DNA of 43,597 nt from Paenibacillus maysiensis (GCF_000520815.1 NZ_ASRY01000237.1:1-43597); one strand, 5' to 3'. Counted from the stretch's first letter, positions 11,601 through 25,471 are shown. Notes: generated by a model not told the origin, from the sequence alone. Numbers and translations: made by a program.

Positions 11601-14600
11601 GTACGTCCGGCTGCCTGAAGATACGGGCTTAGCTCGGCAATTGTCGGATATTTGAAGAGATCCTTCATCTCTAATTTATATCCGGACTGGAACAATCTCG
11701 AGGACACTTGGATCGCCTTGATGGAGTCACCACCCAGATCGAAGAAATGATCATGGATGCCGACCTGCTGCGCCCCCAGCACACCTTGCCATACGGATGC
11801 CAATGCTTCCTCAGCCTTCGTCCTTGGCGCTTCATAAACCGCTCCAGTCTGCACATTGGCCTCCGGAGCCGGAAGCGCTTTGCGATCCAGCTTGCCATTT
11901 GGCGTCAATGGCATCTGTTCCAATTGCATAAAGTAAGACGGAATCATATAAGCCGGCAGTTCAGCAGCCAAGGCTTTTCTCAACTCGCCTACCGTTAGCA
12001 TCTGATCGGCAGTGAAATAGCCGACAAGCACTTTTTGTCCACTTCCATCCTCCCGGGCGAGCACAACGGCCTCCCTTACAGACGGAGCATGGAGCAGCTT
12101 CGCTTCCACTTCGCCCAGCTCGATACGGTAACCACGGATTTTAACCTGATGGTCAATCCGTCCCAGGTACTCCATGCTGCCATCCGGCATCCAGCGTGCC
12201 AAGTCACCCGAGCGGTACATGCGCTCGCCCGCTTCAAATGGATGAGCGACAAACTTCTCTTCCGTCAATTCCGGTCGGTTCAGGTAGCCGCGCGCCAGGC
12301 CTTCGCCCGCCACATAGAGTTCACCCGGAATACCAATCGGCTGTGGTCGGCGTTGTTCATCCAAAATGTACGCACGCAGCGTCGGAATCGTGGTGCCGAT
12401 ATTGCTGCGGCCCTGTTCAATTTCCAGCTCTGTAATTTCCTTGTATGTTACATGCACGGTCGTTTCGGTAATGCCGTACATGTTGATGAGCTGCACTTGC
12501 GGGTACTTCGTTCTCCAGTCCTTGAGCAAGGCCGGGCTTAATGCCTCTCCACCGAAGATGATCATGCGGAGGCTCAGTTCTGCCGCGTGATGACCAAGCT
12601 CTTCCTGTAGCAATTGGTAAAAGTAGGTCGGCGTCTGATTCAAAACGGTGACCTTCTGGTCTTTCAGCAATTGCAGGAAACGATCCGGACTCTTCGCGGT
12701 AAGCGATGGAACGATGACCAATCGTCCTCCGTTCAGCAATGCCCCGTACATTTCCCATACGGAGAAGTCAAAGCAGAACGAATGGAAGAGTGTCCACGTA
12801 TCCTGAGGACCGAAATCAAATAGATTTTTATCATTAAAGAGCAGGCGAACTACATTTTTGTGCTCAATCAGCGTTCCCTTTGGCTTGCCTGTCGTACCCG
12901 ATGTGTAGATGACGTAGGCAAGATGCTCAGGTCCGGCCGCAGGCTCCAGGTTGGAGACATCTTTCTTGTAGGAAGCCGTCTTGTCCAGACTTACGATGTC
13001 CCCGGCGAAGGAGACACGTTGTTCCAGATGCGCTTGTGTCAGCAGCAGCTTGGCTCCCGAATCCTCAAGCATAAAGCGAATGCGGTCCTCTGGATATTCA
13101 GGGTCTACAGGGACATAGGCCCCGCCTGCCTTCAAGATGGCTAAAATCCCGACCACCATTTCAAGGGAACGATCCGCCATGATTCCAGCCAAACCGTCTG
13201 GTTGCAGACCACGCTCCCTCAGCGTTCTGGCAAGTCCGTTGGCCCGCTCATTCAGCTCGCTATAGGACAGGGCTGCATCTTCACAAACAACTGCCACTGC
13301 GTTTGGAGTACGGACAGCCTGTTCCTCGAACAGCGTATGAATCGTCTTGTCACGAGGATAATCTGCTTTCGCTTCGTCTGTATCCTTCATCAGCCTTGAT
13401 TTTTCCTCAGGTGTCACGATATCAAGGGATGACAACGGCATTGCTGGATTGGCAGTTGCTTCCCGAATAAGCTGTACAAAATGGCCCGCCATCCGCTCAG
13501 CAGTCTCTCGCTTGTAGATCGCAGTCGAGTACTCAAGCGTGCAGTTCAATACCCCATCTACTTCACTCACGGTCAGCGTAAGGTCAAACTTGGCGGCCGG
13601 ATGTACATGATCGTAAGGAGTGAAGCGCAATCCCTCTATTTCTTGTTCTCCCTGCTCGATATTTTGCAGGACAAACATGGTATCAAATAGCGGGTTGCGG
13701 CTCAGGTCACGTTGAAGCTCCAGCTTTTCTACCAGCTCCTCGAACGGATAATCCTGGTTTTCATAGGCCCGCAGCGCTGTTTCCTTCACTTCCTGCAAAT
13801 AAGCCTCGAAAGACTTCTCCCCTTCCGGATAAGTACGTAGTGCCACTGTGCCGACGAACATACCGATGAGGCCTTCGAGTGTGGCATGGGATCTTCCCGC
13901 CACAGGTGAACCGACAATGACATCTTCCTGACCTGTGTACTTGTGCAAGAGCGCTGTATAGGCTGCCAGCAGTACCATGAACAGAGTAGAACCCGTTCGG
14001 GTAGCCAGCTCCTGGAGTGAACCGCTCAGAGAAGAATCAATATGGAAGTCGATTCGATCCCCCGCAAAGCTTCGCACCGCAGGACGGACTTCATCTCCCG
14101 GCAAATCCAGCACTGGCAAGCTTCCGCGGAATGCATCCAGCCAGTAAGCTTCCTGGGCCTTAAGACGTTCGCTTCCGAGTTGCTCTTGCTGCCATACGGC
14201 ATAGTCTGTGTACTGGATCTGTAGCGCAGGTAATAAGTCCTCCTCTTGATAGAAGCGGAGAAACTCTTCTATGAGAATATTCATAGAAACCCCATCTGAG
14301 ACAATATGATGCATGTCAAACAACAGTAAGTGGCGCTCATGCGCAATCCGGATGAGGCCGACCCGCAGCAATGGAGCCTCGCCAAGATCAAAAGGACGGA
14401 CAAATTGCTGAAGGGTAGCTCCTGCCTCTTCCTCGCTCAACTCCGCATATTCCACAGTAAACGGAACATCTGTTAGGAGCTGCTGTACAGGTTCACCGTT
14501 AACGGTCACAAAACGGGTACGCAGCGAACCATGGCGATGAATCAGACGACGGAATGCCTGCTCCAGCCGTTCCCGATCCAGGGCTCCCTCAACCGTAAGG

Positions 14601-17600
14601 ATACCCGGCATATTGTAGCTCAGCTCTCCGCCTTCCAACTGACTTAGAATAAACAAGCGTTTTTGGGCTGAGGACAATGGGTAGTGCTCACGCACGCCCG
14701 CTGTGGGAATTTCTTCAAAATCCAGCGGTGTATAGCTCTCAATGGCATGAGCCAAGCCTTCAATGGTAGGAGACTCGAACACTTCTCTCAGACTAATTTC
14801 GCGATTCATTTCCTTGCGAATTCGTGAGACTAGCAGGGCTGCACGCAGTGAATGACCTCCAAAATGGAAGAAATTATCATTCACTCCCGCGTTCTCTACA
14901 CCCAACACTTCTTGCCAAATTTCAGCTAATTGAATTTCCACAGGTGTCTTCGGAGCTACAGATGAAGCAGCTACCCATCCGTGTTCTCCCTGCAACGCTT
15001 TTCGATCGATTTTTCCGTTCGACGTCAGAGGCATATCCTCTAGCTGTATGAAGCGGGAAGGGATCATATATCCAGGTAACATCTCCGACAGAACTGTCCG
15101 GAGCTCGGATGCCTCAAGTTTCTGAGCGGCTACGAAGTAAGCGACCAGATCCTTCTGACCGTCATCGCCTTCCACAGCCATGACCACGACTTCCTGTACG
15201 GACGGCACTCTGAGCAATTGTGCTTCGACCTCACCCAACTCGATTCGATAACCGCGAATTTTGACTTGGTGATCTATTCGACCCAAGTACTCGATGGTAC
15301 CATTCGGTAACCAGCGAACCAAGTCACCCGTTCGATACATACGCTCCCCTGGAGTAAACGGATTTTCCACAAACTTCTCATCCATTAACGCAGGCCGGTT
15401 ATGATACCCCCGTGCTAACCCGATACCCGAAACGCAGAGCTCTCCAGCTACGCCGACAGGCAACAATCTGAAATGGTCATCCAAGATGTACACGCTATGG
15501 TTAGCAATAGGTCGTCCAATAGACACAATATCCGTTGCTTCCTCACTGTCCGGGACAGACCAGATTGTGGTGCATACGGAGTCTTCCGTTGGGCCATAGC
15601 CATTGGAGTATCGCACATGCTTCCTCCACTTTTCGATCAACTCGACCGATGCGGCCGATCCGGCGGTAAGCAGGCATCGCAGTGCTGGCAGGCGCTCCGG
15701 CTCAAGGTGGATAGCGTAAGCTGGTGGCAAAGTCGCTATCGTAATTCCCTTGTCGTTTAGGAACTGCTCGAACAAGGTATAATCTAAAATGTCTTGTGTA
15801 GAAGGAATACACAGAGCAGCCCCTTGGCTCAGTGCCGTTAAAATTTCCGAAACCGATGCATCGAACGACAGGCTTGCAAACTGAACGATCCGATCCTGCG
15901 GTGTAACTTCGAAGTGTGCCCCATATACGTCCGAAAGATTTTGCAGTCCCCGATGTTCAACTAATACGCCCTTAGGCTGACCCGTCGTACCTGAAGTATA
16001 GATCACGTAAGCCAGATCATCCGGACCAGCAGTATCCTTCAAATTCGAGGTGTCGGCATCATATGTCGATGGTTCATCCAGCAACAAAACATTTTCCGTC
16101 CATCCAAGATGCTCCAGGAGACGGGTCTGTGTAAGGATCAGCTTCGCCCCGGAATCTTCAAGCATGTAACTGATTCGTTCTTTCGGATACTCTGGATCAA
16201 TGGGAACATAGGCACCCCCCGCTTTCATAATGCCGTAGATTCCAACGATCATTTCGAGCGACCGTTCAGCAATCAGTCCCACCAGATCTCCCGTCTGGAT
16301 TCCCTGAGTACGCAGCTTTCTTGCCACTCCGTTGGCTTTTGCATTGAGCTCGGCATAGGTCAGCATCTCGTCCTCGAACAGAATGGCAGTTGCGTCTGGC
16401 GTTCGTCCCGCCTGTTCCTCCAACAGCCCGTGGAACGTGCTACAGTGCTCGTAACTAACTTTCGTGTTTCCCCATACGTTCAGAATCTGCTCTCTCTCCT
16501 GCGGCGTGACCAATTCCAGAGCATCCACGGAAATGGCAGGGTTCTCTACAATTTGTTCCATGAGGTGAATCAAGTGTCCCTTGATTTGCTCAATCGTCAT
16601 TTGATCATAGACGAGCGCATTGTATTGGAAAAGCAATCTCATCTCTTCGCCAGGGAGGATAATTAAATTAAAATCGTAATTCGTTTGCTCCAGAAGCTCA
16701 GCGTCCTCAATCTCAAAGTCAGCCTCGCCACCACCCAGACGCTCTACCTCTTCCTCAACAGGATAGTTCTCAAATACCATAATATGTGAGATTAAATCCT
16801 GTTTCTGATCGGTCTCAGCCTGAATCTCAAACAGCGGGTAGGTGTCGTACATATGAGAAGCCATAAATTGTTCCTGCTGCTGCTTCATCAGAATGGAGAA
16901 GGGGAGATTTTCCTCCGTCTTCACACGCACTGGAATCGTATTGATGAACAAACCGATCATTCGATCAATGCCCGGAATTTCTGCCGGTCTGCCGGATACT
17001 ACACTTCCGTATACGACATCCCGGCTACCGTTATAGCGTTGAAGTGCAATGCCCCAGATGGATTGCAGCAATATATTCATCGTGACATGAGCATCTCTGG
17101 CTACCTTTTCCAGGCGTCCGGTTAATTCCTTGCCTAGGATGTAATTTTGCTTTTCTGATACATACCCTTCCCCTTTACTTGTTTCCCCGACCTGAGGTAA
17201 AAGCGTCTGTTGCTCGTAACCGGCCAGATATCGACTCCAATAGTTGGACGCAGCTGTCTCATCCTGCTTTTCCAGCCATTCAATGTATCGACTGTACGGC
17301 TGAACCTCTGCCAACTCAGGTTCTCTTCCTTCCAGGAGGGCAAAATAATGCTCAAACACCTCCTGCGTAATTAACGGAACACACCATCCATCCATGACGA
17401 TGTGGTGAAAGCTCCATAAGAGACGGAAGCTATCTTCACCTGTGCACAAAATCGAAACACGGAGAAGCTCATCTTCGGATAGGTTGAAGCCCTGTGCTTT
17501 GTCTTTTACAGCAAATGTCTGCAAGTAAGCTTCGCGCTGCGATGCGTTCATCTCCCGCAGGTCTTCATATACCAGTTTGGCGCCTCTGTGCCGAAAAACA

Positions 17601-20600
17601 ACCTGTAAAGGCTCGCTGCCCCATCCGCTATAAAAGTTCGTGCGCAGGATGGCATGCCGCTCCACCAATGCATCCAGACTGTGTCCAAAGGCTGCCGGAT
17701 CAAAGCTACCCTTAAAGTCAAAGGCAGCCTGCTCAAAATAGGCACCTGTATGCGGCTCAAACATATCATGAAACAGCATACCCTTCTGCATCGGCGTCAG
17801 ACTGTATACATTCTCAATATCACCTATGTGGCTGGTCTGCTTAGAGAGCTCTTCCAGATCGTCAATGCTTAGACCCTTCGCAAGCACGTCGCTTGGTGTC
17901 AATACAGTTCTTTCCTGGGTTACGCAATGGTGGAGAAGCTGCCGCAAGCTCTCTTCAATATATCCAGCGAGCTGTTCCATCGTAGATGACTTATACTGTT
18001 TTCCGTTATAAGTAATCGTCAGAGACAGGGCTCCGTCCGTCACCATGCCATTGATATCTAGCGCATAGGCTGGTTCCTCCAACAAGCTTTGGGCGCTTCC
18101 GGTCGGATAAGGCGAAATCTGCAACGAGCTTCCCTGCAAATCCTGATCAAATTGCCCCAGATAGTTAAAAGAAATCTCAGGCTGCAAGCTGAAGCTGTCT
18201 GCGTCCACCTGACTTGCCATGGTTTTGAGTACCCCGTATCCGATGCCTTTGTTCGGAATTCGGCGCAGCCCTTCTTTTACAGACTTGATCAAGGCTGCCT
18301 CTTCCAGGTTATCCCCCAAGTCTAAAATCACCGGATATTGACTTGTAAACCAGCCGACGGTACGGGTGATGTCGATATTCGGTATAATCGGCTCACGACC
18401 GTGTCCTTCCAGATTCACAGCAACCTTTCCGATGCCGGACCACTTGAATACCGCCATGCCCAGAGCGGTCAATAGCAGATCGTTCGTCTCCGTTTGATAA
18501 GCGCGGTGGGCTTTTCTCAACAGTTGGTCGGTTTCTTCTACAGTCCATTGTGCTGTTACCACTTCGCTATCCCGTAAAAGGAGGCTTTCTACAGCTGTAT
18601 CCTTCGGCAACTGCTCGAGCTGCTGGCCTTCCATGTCTCTCCAATACGCCTGATGAATTTCGATTTCCGGGCTTTCCGAATAACGGAAAAGAGCATCACC
18701 CCAGTCACGGAAGGCGTCCGTCTTCTGCGGGAATGTCAGCACTTGTCCTTGAGTCACCTGTTCATAGCCTGCTGCGATATCCTCAAACAAAATCCGCCAG
18801 GATACTCCGTCCACCACCAAATGGTGGATCACGATCAGGAGATGGTCTCCATCCTGACAATGGAAAAGTCCTAACTTCAGCAGCGGACCCTCTGCCAGAT
18901 TGATGCTGCGCTGAATGTCGTCCGACAACACTGTAATGGCTGCGACCGGATTGGATTCATTCCGTAAATCAGCGGTAAGCAGGCTATAAAGCTCTCCTTC
19001 TTCAAGACCACGATTCCAAGCCTCGTAGCCATGCTCTGTCTGACGAAAAACCATGCGAAGGGCGTCATGATGCTCAGCGAGTTTTCTCAACACCTGATGC
19101 AAGGCCTTTTCCTCAAACCCCTGTTCACGATACAGCATAACCGCTTGATTGAAGTGATGAGGCTCTGCCTGCTTCCGTCCAAAGAACCACTGTTGGACTG
19201 GAGTCAAGCGAGTCGCTCCACGCACAACTCCCTGTTCAGCCATATGCACAGCCGTTTGTATTTGCGCGCTTAGCTCCGCAATGGTTGGAGATTTGAACAG
19301 CTCCTTCATCTCTAAGCGATAACCAGCCTGTAGTAGCCGAGATGAAACCTGAATAGCCTTAATGGAGTCTCCTCCCAATTCAAAGAAATTGTCATGGATT
19401 CCCACCTGTTCGGCACCCAGTACCCCTTGCCAAACAGACGCCAAGGCTTCTTCGGCCGGTGTACGGGGAGCCGTGTACTTCCGTCCCGTATGCGCACCCA
19501 CTTGAGGAGCCGGCAGAGACCTGCGGTCCACTTTTCCGTTCGACGTTAATGGCATACGATCCAGTTGCACAAAATAGGACGGGATCATATAACTCGGAAG
19601 CACTTGCGACAGGGCAAGACGCACTTCGCCTGCCGTGAGCATACGATCCGCCACATAATAAGCGCAAAGCTGCTTCTCTCCAAGCTCATCCGCGCGGACG
19701 ACTACTACGGCGTCGATGACCCCCTCCACCTTGGCCAGTTGGGCATCTATTTCGGGGAGTTCGATGCGATAACCGCGTATTTTGACCTGTTCATCAATTC
19801 TTCCCTTAAATTCCAGATTTCCATCCGCAAGCCAGCGTACCAGATCGCCCGTTCGGTAGCAGAGCTCTCCATCCTTCACAGGACTAGGGACAAATTTTTC
19901 TGCCGTGAGATCAGGGCGATTGAGATATCCGCGCGCTACACCTTCACCGCCGACAATCAGTTCGCCCCAAGCTCCAATAGGTTGCAATTGAAGCGATCCA
20001 TTGACCACATAAGCGGTCGAATTACTGATGGGGCGACCAATCGGCACCACCCCTTCAGCACGACCCGGAATCTTGTAGGTGGTGGAGAAGGTCGTATTCT
20101 CTGTCGGACCATAGCAATTGATAGGGACAAGATCAGGATTGGCCTCAATCACACGGTTCATATGAGATACGGACAGTACGTCACCACCGACGAACAATGT
20201 TTTTAGCCCTCTAAACAGGTACTCATCCTGCAGTGAAAGCTGATTAAAAAGCGGTGAAGTGAGCCACAACGTCGTAATCCCGTACTTGGCAATGGCAGCT
20301 TTGAGCCTATCAGCAATCAGGATGTCGTCGTTCTCCACGAAATAGAGCTGTCCGCCGTTAAGCAACGCCCCCCATATCTCGAAAGTAGAGGCATCGAAGG
20401 CCACCGCTCCTGTCTGCAAAATTCGGGTGGATTCATTCAGCTCCACATAATTGGTTTCCTTGACCAGACGAACCACGTTCCGGTGTTCAACCATAACACC
20501 CTTCGGTCTACCCGTCGTACCCGAAGTATAGATGACATAAGCGAGTCCCTGCGATCCATGGACAGTCTCCTCCGACTGACCGAGTTCATCTGCATAAGCC

Positions 20601-23600
20601 TCTTCACTGCTGAGGTCCACAATCGGTAAACCGTAGTCTACACTTACAAACTCACCCTTTTGCACCAATAGTAGCTTGGCACCTGAATCATTGAGCATAT
20701 AGCGAACCCGATCCTCAGGGTATTCGGGATCAATAGGCACATAGGCTCCACCCGCCTGAAGCACCGCAAGCATACCAATAACCATCTCGATGCTTCGTCC
20801 GCCCATCACGGCCACAGGCTGCTCCCTCAACGTTCCCAAACGACGCAGCGTTTGGGCTAGCCGCCCCGCCTTCTCTTCCAATTCGAGGTAGGTTAGCCGA
20901 ACATCGCCGAATACAAGCGCCGTCTGTTCCGGTGTACGCTTGACTTGCTCTGCGAACAGCTCGTGAATAGTCTTGTCCCTTGGATAAGGAGCCGATGTCG
21001 AGTTAAATACTTCAACGATCTGTACTTTCTCCTCAGGTGTGATCATTTCAATCTCGGCCAGTTGCAACTGAGGATTGGCTGCGACTGCGTGCAGAACCCG
21101 GAGCAAGTGCGTTGCAAGTCGCTCTACACTATCACGCCGATATAAAGCCGTACTATACTCGAGGCCAAAGGCTAGTTCTGCTCCCTGCTCCTCTACATTG
21201 AGTGACAGGTCAAATTTGGCTGTAACGGTCTCCAGCGGGTAAGGAGTAAAGCGCAGTCCATCCATTTCCTGCTCTTCCTGCTCCGTATTTTGCAATACCA
21301 ACAGGGTGTCAAAGAGTGGATTGCGGCTGACATCACGTCCTACACCCAGCTTCTCAATCAGTTTCTCCAATGGATAGTCCTGATGCTCGAATGCCTTGAG
21401 CGCCGTTTCCTTGATTTCGAGGAGATAATCCTGAAAGGTCTTATCTCCCGCCGGATAGCTGCGCATACCCAGTGTATTGACGAACATCCCGATGATGCCC
21501 TCAAGCTCCGCTTGCGGTCTTCCGGCCACCGGAGAACCTACGATGATGTCCTCCTGCCCCGTATATTTGTGCAGCAGCACCGAATAAGCAGACAGCAATA
21601 CCATATACAGCGTAGTACCTGTACGGGATGCAAGCTCTTGTAATGCCTTATTGCCGGACGCATCCAATGTAAAATCAATTCGGCTACCCTCGAAGCTGCG
21701 AACAGAAGGTCTTTGATAATCCGTAGGCAAATCAAGTACAGGCAGTTCCCCTTCAAAAGCCTGCAGCCAGTACGCTTCATGCTCTTGCCATTGGTTCTCT
21801 GAATGCTCCCGTTGCCATACAGCATAATCCTTGTACTGGATGTGCAGCTCTGGCAGCTGTTCCCCTTGATACAATGAGGTGAGTTCTTCCACCAGTATTT
21901 GAATGGAAACCCCATCCGAAATGATATGGTGCATATCAAACAGCAACAGATGACGTTCCTCATGTAGCTTCACCAAGCCAACACGCAGTAATGGAGCCTG
22001 ACTAAGATCAAAGGCACGGATAAAGCTGCGTACGAGCGTATCCGCCTCCTCCACCGAAGCTTCTGTGTAGTCCAACGCGAATGACACATCCCTGTGCACA
22101 CGCTGAACAAGCTCTCCATCCTTCATATAGAAGCCGGTTCTCAGGGATTCGTGACGCTGGATCAGTGCCTGGAACGCGGACTCCAGCCGAATGCGATCCA
22201 ACGGTCCATCCACTGTGAATGCCCCAGGCATATTGTAGCTGAGCTCTCCCCCGTCCATTTGTCTCAACACATATAACCGCTTCTGCGCTGAGGACACAGG
22301 GTAAGCTTCGCTTTCCTCCGCCTGTGGAATGGATTCATACACGGTTGGAATGCGTTCCTTCAGCAGTCGCGCCAGGGACTCAACCGTAGGCGACTGAAAC
22401 ACTTCACGCAGCGAAATGCTGCATCCGAGCTCTTTTTGAATCCGTGAAACGAGCAGTGTCGCCCGCAAAGAGTGACCACCAATTTCAAAGAAATTATCTC
22501 TAACGCCCACGCGGGCAACTCCCAAAATATCCTGCCAGATTAGCGCTAGCTGGGCTTCCGCAGCAGTTCTCGGAGCCAAATAATCCTCGCTGGATTGTGT
22601 ACTACCCTCAGGAGCTGGCAGAGCGCGACGATCCAGCTTGCCATTTGGCGTAAGCGGCATTTGCTCCAGCCGGACAAAATAAGAAGGGATCATATAAGCT
22701 GGTAGTTCCGCCGCCAACTGAGACCTTAATTCGCCCGGCGAAAGGTCGGTAGTGGCTACGTAGTAGGCGCACAGCAATTTTTGGCCCTGTTCGTCGTCCC
22801 GTGCGAGGACAATCGTTTCCCGTACGTTCGGAGCCTTGAGAATTTGCGCTTCTACCTCGCCAAGCTCAATTCGGTAGCCACGAATTTTGACCTGATGGTC
22901 GATCCGGCCCAAATATTCGATATTACCATCAGGCAACCAGCGAGCCAGATCTCCAGTGCGGTACATCCGATCTCCCGTCCGAAACGGATGCTCAACGAAT
23001 TTCTCAGCCGTCAAATCTGGACGGTTCAAATACCCTCGGGCAAGACCGTCGCCCGCGATATATAGCTCCCCTGGGACCCCGACAGGCTGTAGGCGTCTTT
23101 GCTCATCAAAAATGTAAGCGCTAAGTGTCGGAATCGTTTTGCCAATATTGCTTTTCCCCGCTTCAATCTCATGTTCCGTGATTTCCTTGTAGGTGACATG
23201 GACCGTTGTTTCCGTAATACCGTACATATTAATCAGCTGCACATCAGGATACTTGACCCGCCAGTTTCTCAGAAGAGACGGACTTAAGGCCTCTCCACCA
23301 AAAATGATTTTTCTAAGGCTAAGCTCTGTCGAAGAGTGCGCCAATTCTTCCTGTAGCACCTGATAAAAATACGTTGGCGTCTGGTTCAAAATGGTGACTT
23401 GGTTGTCTTTCAACAACTCCAGGAAAGCTGCTGGACTCTTGGCTGTGAGAGACGGAACAATCACCAATTTTCCTCCGTAAAGAAGGGCTCCATACATCTC
23501 CCAAACGGAGAAATCGAAGCAGAACGAATGAAATAGCGTCCACGTATCCTGAGCACTGAAATCAAATAAATTTTGATCGTTAAAGAGCAGTCGAACTACA

Positions 23601-25471
23601 TTTTTATGCTCAATCAGCGTTCCCTTCGGCTTGCCGGTTGTACCCGACGTGTAGATAACATAGGCTAGATTGCCGGGTCCCGAAATGCTCTCCAGATTTG
23701 AAGCGTCTCCTGTATACGATGCAGCTTCGTCCAGATTCACAAGCTTTCCGTCAAAAGTAGTGCACTCCCATAGATGGCTTTGAGTGAGCAACAGATGGAC
23801 TCCCGAATCCTCCAGCATATAATGGATACGTTCTTCGGGATAATCAGGATCAATCGGTACATAGGCACCTCCTGCTTTCAAAATGGCCAACATGCCGACG
23901 ATCATCTCCAAGGAACGGTCAGCCATGATCCCTACGAGCGTATCTGCTTCTACTCCCTCAGAGCGCAAATATCTCGCAAGCTGGTTAGCCTGCTCGTTTA
24001 GAGCTCGGTATGTAATGCACTGCTCGCCCATCTGAACGGCAACATGATCGGGCGTGCGCTCGGCTTGTTCTTCGAATAAGCCATGAATTGTCTTTTCACG
24101 CGGATAATCAGCTACAATCCCTTCCGAGAGAGCCAAAATGGATTGCTCATCTGCTTCTCCCAGCAGGGTTACCTCTGCGATGGAAAGCTGCGGTGTATGA
24201 ATGATCTGCTCGGCGATCGTAAGCAACTGGGAAACCATGTCCGTTACTTCACTGCGTTCAAACAGCTTTGCCCGGTAATCGACATCCAGTACCAGCTCGC
24301 CTTCATCCAGGATCTCCACGATATGAAGCACAAAATCATTCACTTCGTCGCCGCAGAAATCATAATCCGTCAAAATGCGCACATCTTCCAGGTCAACCCA
24401 ATTGATAAGTCGGTATTCCATGGAAACGCCAAAAAGACGCTGAATATCCTTGTTGCCATGCATTTCTCTTAGATCCTGGATTAACTGATTGTATGGATAT
24501 TTCTGATGCCGCAGGATTGACAGCTGATCCCTGGCTACATCCTGCAGAAAGCTCAATACATCCATGTCCTTTTCGACGTATGTTCTGGCCGCAGCCGTAC
24601 TAACGAACATACCGATCTTTTGCTTCTCTTTTTTGTTCCCCCGGTTAGCGAACGAAGTACCAATCACCACATCCGGCTGATTCGTCACTTTGTGTATGTA
24701 GATATACATCACACCCATGAAGAACTGAAACAGGGAAATCCTGTTCTGCTGGCAAAATGCCTGTAGCTCATGATAAAGCACCTCTGGTACGGTAAAATGC
24801 TCCCGAACGGCTTGAGTACTTAGAGATAACGGGTTATATGACTTCCAACCCGTAAGCTCAGGCAAATCAGAAAATTTATCAAGCCAGTATGCCTTATCCT
24901 TTTGGTATCTGTCAGAAAGTTCATATGCGTTCTCTTCTGCAATATATTGAATATAAGAGCAATCGTCATTCAGTGTGGGTTCATTTCCTTGAATGATTTG
25001 CATGTAAAACTCGGTCAACTGATTGCCATAGATCACCATTGAGATCCCGTCAGAAATAATATGGTGCATCTTGGTATTAATCCAATACTCTTCCTCGCTA
25101 ATCTTCACAATCAAAAACTGGAATAGCTCAGAATCCAGCAGTGGCAAGGGTTTCCTCTTGTGCTGCTCAAGTAAGGCTTCCACCTCAGATATATTTTCAT
25201 AATGGGTAAGATCCAGATATTCCAACTGTCTCTCTTCATAAGGAACGACATACTGCTGGGGCACTCCATCCACTGAGGTAATACGAATGCGGAACGCATC
25301 ATATTGTTTGATTATCAAATGAATAGACTTCATGAAAGCAGCAATATGGATACGACCCTTCATCTTGGCTGTACCGGAAAGCTGTGACACTGACGTATCT
25401 GGATAGAGTAATTCGGTATACCATATACGCTTCTGCGCATTTGTTAAATCATATAACTGCATGTCATTCAT
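1742..25471 (-). CDS. fusA: Fusaricidin non-ribosomal peptide synthetase FusA
   Basis: This giant cytosolic NRPS (7,909 residues) assembles the fusaricidin hexapeptide and closes it to a lactone. The domain order is C-A-T, C-A-T-E, C-A-T, C-A-T-E, C-A-T-E, C-A-T-TE, 22 domains in six modules. All six C domains and three E domains have intact HHxxxDG-type motifs. Carrier-protein serines are at about residues 1001, 2036, 3541, 4583, 6095 and 7615, and the thioesterase Ser is at 7742. E domains in modules 2, 4 and 5 match the D-residues known for fusaricidin. The ATG at 25471 is chosen because AGGAG lies 8 bases upstream; the GTG three codons earlier sits inside that ribosome site. The size agrees, from memory, with published FusA (about 7,909 residues). 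The gene is last in a seven-gene operon and has no initial loading A-T, so the acyl chain must arrive as a CoA or ACP thioester. Confidence 0.95.
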   Translation of the reverse strand: MNDMQLYDLTNAQKRIWYTELLYPDTSVSQLSGTAKMKGRIHIAAFMKSIHLIIKQYDAFRIRITSVDGVPQQYVVPYEERQLEYLDLTHYENISEVEALLEQHKRKPLPLLDSELFQFLIVKISEEEYWINTKMHHIISDGISMVIYGNQLTEFYMQIIQGNEPTLNDDCSYIQYIAEENAYELSDRYQKDKAYWLDKFSDLPELTGWKSYNPLSLSTQAVREHFTVPEVLYHELQAFCQQNRISLFQFFMGVMYIYIHKVTNQPDVVIGTSFANRGNKKEKQKIGMFVSTAAARTYVEKDMDVLSFLQDVARDQLSILRHQKYPYNQLIQDLREMHGNKDIQRLFGVSMEYRLINWVDLEDVRILTDYDFCGDEVNDFVLHIVEILDEGELVLDVDYRAKLFERSEVTDMVSQLLTIAEQIIHTPQLSIAEVTLLGEADEQSILALSEGIVADYPREKTIHGLFEEQAERTPDHVAVQMGEQCITYRALNEQANQLARYLRSEGVEADTLVGIMADRSLEMIVGMLAILKAGGAYVPIDPDYPEERIHYMLEDSGVHLLLTQSHLWECTTFDGKLVNLDEAASYTGDASNLESISGPGNLAYVIYTSGTTGKPKGTLIEHKNVVRLLFNDQNLFDFSAQDTWTLFHSFCFDFSVWEMYGALLYGGKLVIVPSLTAKSPAAFLELLKDNQVTILNQTPTYFYQVLQEELAHSSTELSLRKIIFGGEALSPSLLRNWRVKYPDVQLINMYGITETTVHVTYKEITEHEIEAGKSNIGKTIPTLSAYIFDEQRRLQPVGVPGELYIAGDGLARGYLNRPDLTAEKFVEHPFRTGDRMYRTGDLARWLPDGNIEYLGRIDHQVKIRGYRIELGEVEAQILKAPNVRETIVLARDDEQGQKLLCAYYVATTDLSPGELRSQLAAELPAYMIPSYFVRLEQMPLTPNGKLDRRALPAPEGSTQSSEDYLAPRTAAEAQLALIWQDILGVARVGVRDNFFEIGGHSLRATLLVSRIQKELGCSISLREVFQSPTVESLARLLKERIPTVYESIPQAEESEAYPVSSAQKRLYVLRQMDGGELSYNMPGAFTVDGPLDRIRLESAFQALIQRHESLRTGFYMKDGELVQRVHRDVSFALDYTEASVEEADTLVRSFIRAFDLSQAPLLRVGLVKLHEERHLLLFDMHHIISDGVSIQILVEELTSLYQGEQLPELHIQYKDYAVWQREHSENQWQEHEAYWLQAFEGELPVLDLPTDYQRPSVRSFEGSRIDFTLDASGNKALQELASRTGTTLYMVLLSAYSVLLHKYTGQEDIIVGSPVAGRPQAELEGIIGMFVNTLGMRSYPAGDKTFQDYLLEIKETALKAFEHQDYPLEKLIEKLGVGRDVSRNPLFDTLLVLQNTEQEEQEMDGLRFTPYPLETVTAKFDLSLNVEEQGAELAFGLEYSTALYRRDSVERLATHLLRVLHAVAANPQLQLAEIEMITPEEKVQIVEVFNSTSAPYPRDKTIHELFAEQVKRTPEQTALVFGDVRLTYLELEEKAGRLAQTLRRLGTLREQPVAVMGGRSIEMVIGMLAVLQAGGAYVPIDPEYPEDRVRYMLNDSGAKLLLVQKGEFVSVDYGLPIVDLSSEEAYADELGQSEETVHGSQGLAYVIYTSGTTGRPKGVMVEHRNVVRLVKETNYVELNESTRILQTGAVAFDASTFEIWGALLNGGQLYFVENDDILIADRLKAAIAKYGITTLWLTSPLFNQLSLQDEYLFRGLKTLFVGGDVLSVSHMNRVIEANPDLVPINCYGPTENTTFSTTYKIPGRAEGVVPIGRPISNSTAYVVNGSLQLQPIGAWGELIVGGEGVARGYLNRPDLTAEKFVPSPVKDGELCYRTGDLVRWLADGNLEFKGRIDEQVKIRGYRIELPEIDAQLAKVEGVIDAVVVVRADELGEKQLCAYYVADRMLTAGEVRLALSQVLPSYMIPSYFVQLDRMPLTSNGKVDRRSLPAPQVGAHTGRKYTAPRTPAEEALASVWQGVLGAEQVGIHDNFFELGGDSIKAIQVSSRLLQAGYRLEMKELFKSPTIAELSAQIQTAVHMAEQGVVRGATRLTPVQQWFFGRKQAEPHHFNQAVMLYREQGFEEKALHQVLRKLAEHHDALRMVFRQTEHGYEAWNRGLEEGELYSLLTADLRNESNPVAAITVLSDDIQRSINLAEGPLLKLGLFHCQDGDHLLIVIHHLVVDGVSWRILFEDIAAGYEQVTQGQVLTFPQKTDAFRDWGDALFRYSESPEIEIHQAYWRDMEGQQLEQLPKDTAVESLLLRDSEVVTAQWTVEETDQLLRKAHRAYQTETNDLLLTALGMAVFKWSGIGKVAVNLEGHGREPIIPNIDITRTVGWFTSQYPVILDLGDNLEEAALIKSVKEGLRRIPNKGIGYGVLKTMASQVDADSFSLQPEISFNYLGQFDQDLQGSSLQISPYPTGSAQSLLEEPAYALDINGMVTDGALSLTITYNGKQYKSSTMEQLAGYIEESLRQLLHHCVTQERTVLTPSDVLAKGLSIDDLEELSKQTSHIGDIENVYSLTPMQKGMLFHDMFEPHTGAYFEQAAFDFKGSFDPAAFGHSLDALVERHAILRTNFYSGWGSEPLQVVFRHRGAKLVYEDLREMNASQREAYLQTFAVKDKAQGFNLSEDELLRVSILCTGEDSFRLLWSFHHIVMDGWCVPLITQEVFEHYFALLEGREPELAEVQPYSRYIEWLEKQDETAASNYWSRYLAGYEQQTLLPQVGETSKGEGYVSEKQNYILGKELTGRLEKVARDAHVTMNILLQSIWGIALQRYNGSRDVVYGSVVSGRPAEIPGIDRMIGLFINTIPVRVKTEENLPFSILMKQQQEQFMASHMYDTYPLFEIQAETDQKQDLISHIMVFENYPVEEEVERLGGGEADFEIEDAELLEQTNYDFNLIILPGEEMRLLFQYNALVYDQMTIEQIKGHLIHLMEQIVENPAISVDALELVTPQEREQILNVWGNTKVSYEHCSTFHGLLEEQAGRTPDATAILFEDEMLTYAELNAKANGVARKLRTQGIQTGDLVGLIAERSLEMIVGIYGIMKAGGAYVPIDPEYPKERISYMLEDSGAKLILTQTRLLEHLGWTENVLLLDEPSTYDADTSNLKDTAGPDDLAYVIYTSGTTGQPKGVLVEHRGLQNLSDVYGAHFEVTPQDRIVQFASLSFDASVSEILTALSQGAALCIPSTQDILDYTLFEQFLNDKGITIATLPPAYAIHLEPERLPALRCLLTAGSAASVELIEKWRKHVRYSNGYGPTEDSVCTTIWSVPDSEEATDIVSIGRPIANHSVYILDDHFRLLPVGVAGELCVSGIGLARGYHNRPALMDEKFVENPFTPGERMYRTGDLVRWLPNGTIEYLGRIDHQVKIRGYRIELGEVEAQLLRVPSVQEVVVMAVEGDDGQKDLVAYFVAAQKLEASELRTVLSEMLPGYMIPSRFIQLEDMPLTSNGKIDRKALQGEHGWVAASSVAPKTPVEIQLAEIWQEVLGVENAGVNDNFFHFGGHSLRAALLVSRIRKEMNREISLREVFESPTIEGLAHAIESYTPLDFEEIPTAGVREHYPLSSAQKRLFILSQLEGGELSYNMPGILTVEGALDRERLEQAFRRLIHRHGSLRTRFVTVNGEPVQQLLTDVPFTVEYAELSEEEAGATLQQFVRPFDLGEAPLLRVGLIRIAHERHLLLFDMHHIVSDGVSMNILIEEFLRFYQEEDLLPALQIQYTDYAVWQQEQLGSERLKAQEAYWLDAFRGSLPVLDLPGDEVRPAVRSFAGDRIDFHIDSSLSGSLQELATRTGSTLFMVLLAAYTALLHKYTGQEDVIVGSPVAGRSHATLEGLIGMFVGTVALRTYPEGEKSFEAYLQEVKETALRAYENQDYPFEELVEKLELQRDLSRNPLFDTMFVLQNIEQGEQEIEGLRFTPYDHVHPAAKFDLTLTVSEVDGVLNCTLEYSTAIYKRETAERMAGHFVQLIREATANPAMPLSSLDIVTPEEKSRLMKDTDEAKADYPRDKTIHTLFEEQAVRTPNAVAVVCEDAALSYSELNERANGLARTLRERGLQPDGLAGIMADRSLEMVVGILAILKAGGAYVPVDPEYPEDRIRFMLEDSGAKLLLTQAHLEQRVSFAGDIVSLDKTASYKKDVSNLEPAAGPEHLAYVIYTSGTTGKPKGTLIEHKNVVRLLFNDKNLFDFGPQDTWTLFHSFCFDFSVWEMYGALLNGGRLVIVPSLTAKSPDRFLQLLKDQKVTVLNQTPTYFYQLLQEELGHHAAELSLRMIIFGGEALSPALLKDWRTKYPQVQLINMYGITETTVHVTYKEITELEIEQGRSNIGTTIPTLRAYILDEQRRPQPIGIPGELYVAGEGLARGYLNRPELTEEKFVAHPFEAGERMYRSGDLARWMPDGSMEYLGRIDHQVKIRGYRIELGEVEAKLLHAPSVREAVVLAREDGSGQKVLVGYFTADQMLTVGELRKALAAELPAYMIPSYFMQLEQMPLTPNGKLDRKALPAPEANVQTGAVYEAPRTKAEEALASVWQGVLGAQQVGIHDHFFDLGGDSIKAIQVSSRLFQSGYKLEMKDLFKYPTIAELSPYLQAAGRTAEQGEIKGAAELMPIQRWFFERHTAEPHHYNHAVMLYRKDGFDEAALRLTMDQIAIHHDALRMVFRPTEAGYTAWNRGTDEGELYTLDIADMRQAEDQTAAVQAQADAIQASFDLEGGPLFKLGLFHCDDGDHLLIVIHHLLVDGVSWRILFEDIAAGYEQALNGQAIVLPQKTDSYLVWSEQAAKYAAGPALDKERAYWQQIEEATLAPLPKDEDQEPGTIRDTESVTVTWSAEETDLLLRQANRAYHTETNDLLLTALGAAVQRWTGMERILVNLEGHGREMIVPDLDITRTVGWFTTQYPVLLNLQGGQEVSARIKRIKENLRDVPHKGIGYGLLKYMAPEKSVGFGAEPEISFNYLGQFDQDLEGNALSLSTHSVGKALSDLTPQQYALDVNGMIAEGQLSLTITYSSRQYRKETVSHFAELLQSSLSEVIRHCVAQERSQLTPSDVLFQGLTLEQLDRLTAQTTHIGEIEDVYKLTPMQKGMLFHSLLEPDSSSYFEQATFELRGSFDVDIFFESFQALVQRHAILRTGFYNNIADVPLQVVFKQRLIPLHYVDLRDASMQEQEARIKAYTAEDMVKGFSLSEDSLMRVTVLQKDQSCLVLWSFHHIVMDGWCIPIITQELFDYYSAKKQQLQPVLPPAQPYSRYIEWLDAQDDQEASTYWSQYLEDYDGNTVLPDGKTKSQAKEAGYVLNEHVLHLGAALTGKMDVVAKRNHVTVNTLMQTAWGLILQRYNASSDVVFGGVVSGRPAEIAGIENMVGLFINTVPIRVQSSKDEAFVEVMKRTQAQSLAGRAYDTYPLYEIQGKTSQKQDLISHIMIFENYPLDEQVEQSGNQTEDNLEVANFTMFEQTNYDFNLVVIPGEDIKVCIRYNALVYEQESIARIGGHLLQMLDQVAARPQATIRELEIVTSEERVNLLDWGGKAHTYPSDQGLHTLFEEQVVRTPDKIAAVNGDIQITYRELNERANRLASTLIAQGLRSEQVVGLLADRSVELLVAIMGVLKAGGAYVPIDPEYPQERIQYILKDSGAEILLTQSHLTELASFEGIVMELDSPHIYGTGVDNPNIPVGGNDLVYLIYTSGTTGNPKGTMINHKGIVNYIWWANKVYCAGKPTDFPLYSSISFDLTLTSIFTPLINGGLVRIYDGIDKAEVVQHILRENAVDILKLTPTHLSLIKDMAIPAESRIRQLIVGGENLTTHLSKAITDLFGGNIKIYNEYGPTETVVGCMIHLYDPAKDTRESVPIGLSADNIYIHILDEQLRLVPLGVEGEMYIAGDGVARGYLNRPELTADKFIRNPFASEGNMYRTGDLARRLPNGDIEYIGRIDHQVKIRGYRIELGEIEAKLLDIPLVEEALVVAWADAQGQKSLCAYFVADREMSVSELRNELSAGLPAYMIPSYFVQLDVMPLTPNGKLDRKALPEPNSGIKAGADFTAPRTDVENILASIWQGVLGVPLVGIHDNFFELGGDSIKSIQVSSRLLQAGYKLEMKDLFGYPTIAELAQRVSVVSRIADQSEIHGAVRLGPAQHRFFDEQSMDLHHFNQSVMLYRRDGFNTDALAEVARKIAEHHDALRLVFRQGEQGLEAWNRSMGEGELYSLQIHDLQEETDPASAIEAGAEAIQRSISLENGPLFRLGLFRCTEGEHLLIAIHHLAVDGVSWRILFEDLQEGYEQAARGEAVKLPQKTDSYRAWVEGITQYANSPAAEQERSYWAKVEGDGFAPLPKNNVDGALLIKDSEAVTVKWSPEETEQFLKEANRTYNTEVNDLLLTALGMAVHEWTGIERVGILLEGHGREPIVPELDITRTMGWFTSQYPVALEMGEELEIGARIKRVKEGLRRIPNKGVGYGILKYLSDVSDVSFFSAEPEITFNYLGQFDQDLAEGTMEVSPYPVGSEVSEQMVQHQALNINGLIAEGQLQLSVSYNRQQFHGESVAKFVGILKNRLSEVIGHCVRKERTELTPSDVLLKDIGLEKIEELEEQTRHIGSIENMYKLTPMQKGMLFHSLLEPHSEVYFEQAKFEIQGAFYPEDFKRSLKYLMKRHAILRTNFHAGWGDFPIQIVFKERACDFVYEDLHELESAEIEARLAAYTAQDKARGFDLTEEALLRVAILRTAEEAYHLLWSSHHIILDGWGMPLVLQEVFETYGVLREQREPELPAAAPYSQYIQWLEEQGEEEASSYWREYLEGYEQQTKLPQATAQPLGKAEAYVSEKLVFTLDRELTERLEQVAKQNQVTMNTLMQAAWGVVLQRYNRSQDVVFGSVVSGRPAEIPGIESMIGLFINTVPVRVQAEGSDSFSHVMKRQQELYLAGHAYDSYPLYEIQAQSEQKQDLISHIMVFENYPVEEHLEEKIASEEAEYKITDVQMFEQTNYDFNLIVLPGRNLEFLYRYNARVYDRESVERIQGHLMKILESVSVHPAIRIDELELITPEEKSQIIEVWGDTAAPYPREQTLHGIFEEKAALTPDRTALVYGETKLTYGELHQQANRLARTLRAQGVRPDQPVGIMVERSLEMIIGIHAILKAGGAYVPIDPEFPEDRIRHMLEDSGAKLLLTKNHLKDRFPFTGTILALDDPQAYHADDSNLEPIAGPEHLAYIIYTSGSTGKPKGVMIEHRSAVHTLSQLEAEYPMLAGDRFLLKTTFTFDFSVPELFCWFFGQGTLVILPQGVDKDPMALLEAVDTNRITHLNLVPSMLSVLVQYLKESGTQGFLTLKYLFACGETLPAKLVEEYYKVSPYAVLENIYGPTEAAVYATRYTTSPETAALTHVPIGKPYANVQVWMMDSASQVSPVGVPGELCIAGEGVARGYFNQPDLTAEKFIPHPYKPGARIYRTGDLARWLPDGNIEYLGRIDHQVKIRGYRIELGEVEAQILKVPSVQEAVVLALADSTGSTQLCAYFVAEEGLTAGVLREALASELPSYMIPSAFVQLAHMPLNPNGKLDRKALPAPETLLRSTAEYIAPRTQTEVELAQIWSEVLGVQEIGIRDHFFELGGHSLKVLGLIQRISSGMGVQLPLQVVFNLPTVEEMAHEISKLQATTAANEEEMEIIRFPGKGTLKVFCFPPRVGHSLGYYEMAKELEGLCEVYGMEFIGDRFQGQDMLDRYIDAIVDIQAEGPYVFLGYSLGGNLAFEVAKAMESRGHHVSDIIMVDAMRKMSKDESTPEELEEIVEMVLDSIRDQYKVFLADPVDRERVMDKMLVYSVYRDELINSGEVHANIHALIAEDDSIGPDTSLDKLLWQQATLGLYKEYKVIGTHDVLLDSGFVGENAKVLRQILRKVAEASPENKSILS
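5640..10174 (-). other. FusA module 5: C, A (Asn), T, E
   Basis: The C domain is DCL-type ([11 protein letters not shown] at about 5104, HHIVMDGW at 5234). The A domain (about 5559-6040, core tyrosine 5705) has pocket DLTKIGEVGK, a recognised Asn code. The carrier Ser is 6095 and the E domain has HHLAVDG at 6275. The predicted unit is D-Asn; Gln occurs at this position in some fusaricidins. Confidence 0.9.
10175..14689 (-). other. FusA module 4: C, A (Thr), T, E
   Basis: The C domain is LCL-type (HHIVSDG at residue 3721), consistent with the L-residue upstream. The A domain (about 4043-4525, core tyrosine 4189) has pocket DFWNIGMVHK, identical to module 1, and the two A domains are near-copies over long stretches. 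The carrier Ser is 4583 and the E domain has HHLLVDG at 4763. Alpha-carbon epimerisation of L-Thr gives D-allo-Thr, the residue found in fusaricidin. Confidence 0.9.
14690..17814 (-). other. FusA module 3: C, A (relaxed aromatic/branched), T
   Basis: The C domain has the [11 protein letters not shown] start (about residue 2557) and HHIVMDGW motif (2689) of DCL domains, as required after an epimerase. The A domain spans about 3011-3490; its core tyrosine is at 3158 and the pocket reads DASTLAGVCK. This is the GrsA Phe pocket with Trp239 reduced to Ser and Ala322 to Gly, so it is enlarged. The carrier Ser is 3541 and no E domain follows, so the unit is L. This is the variable position of fusaricidins (Tyr, Val, Ile, Phe). 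Confidence 0.85.
17815..22309 (-). other. FusA module 2: C, A (Val/Ile), T, E
   Basis: The C domain is the LCL type ([10 protein letters not shown] start at about residue 1060, HHIISDG at 1181). The A domain spans about 1500-1980, with its YTSGTTG core at 1648 and pocket DAFWFGCTFK, close to known Val/Ile codes. The carrier Ser is 2036 in a GGDSIK context, the form that precedes epimerases. The E domain follows with HHLVVDG at 2216. The predicted unit is D-Val, with D-Ile or allo-Ile as minor options. Confidence 0.85.
22310..25471 (-). other. FusA module 1: starter C, A (Thr), T
   Basis: The N-terminal C domain (HHIISDG at residues 136-142) lies at the protein start without a preceding carrier, as in lipo-initiating starter C domains; it should acylate the first residue with the guanidino hydroxy fatty acid. 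The A domain covers about residues 461-950, with the [11 protein letters not shown] core at 607. Aligned with the GrsA pocket it reads DFWNIGMVHK, the standard Thr code. The carrier Ser is at 1001 in GGHSL. The module has no E domain, giving L-Thr, whose side-chain hydroxyl later closes the lactone. Confidence 0.9.

Noticed and set aside
1752..25302. Many plus- and minus-strand open frames of 60-280 codons inside fusA
   Set aside because: They overlap a single continuous 7,909-codon gene with intact domains throughout; their composition is that of shadow frames.
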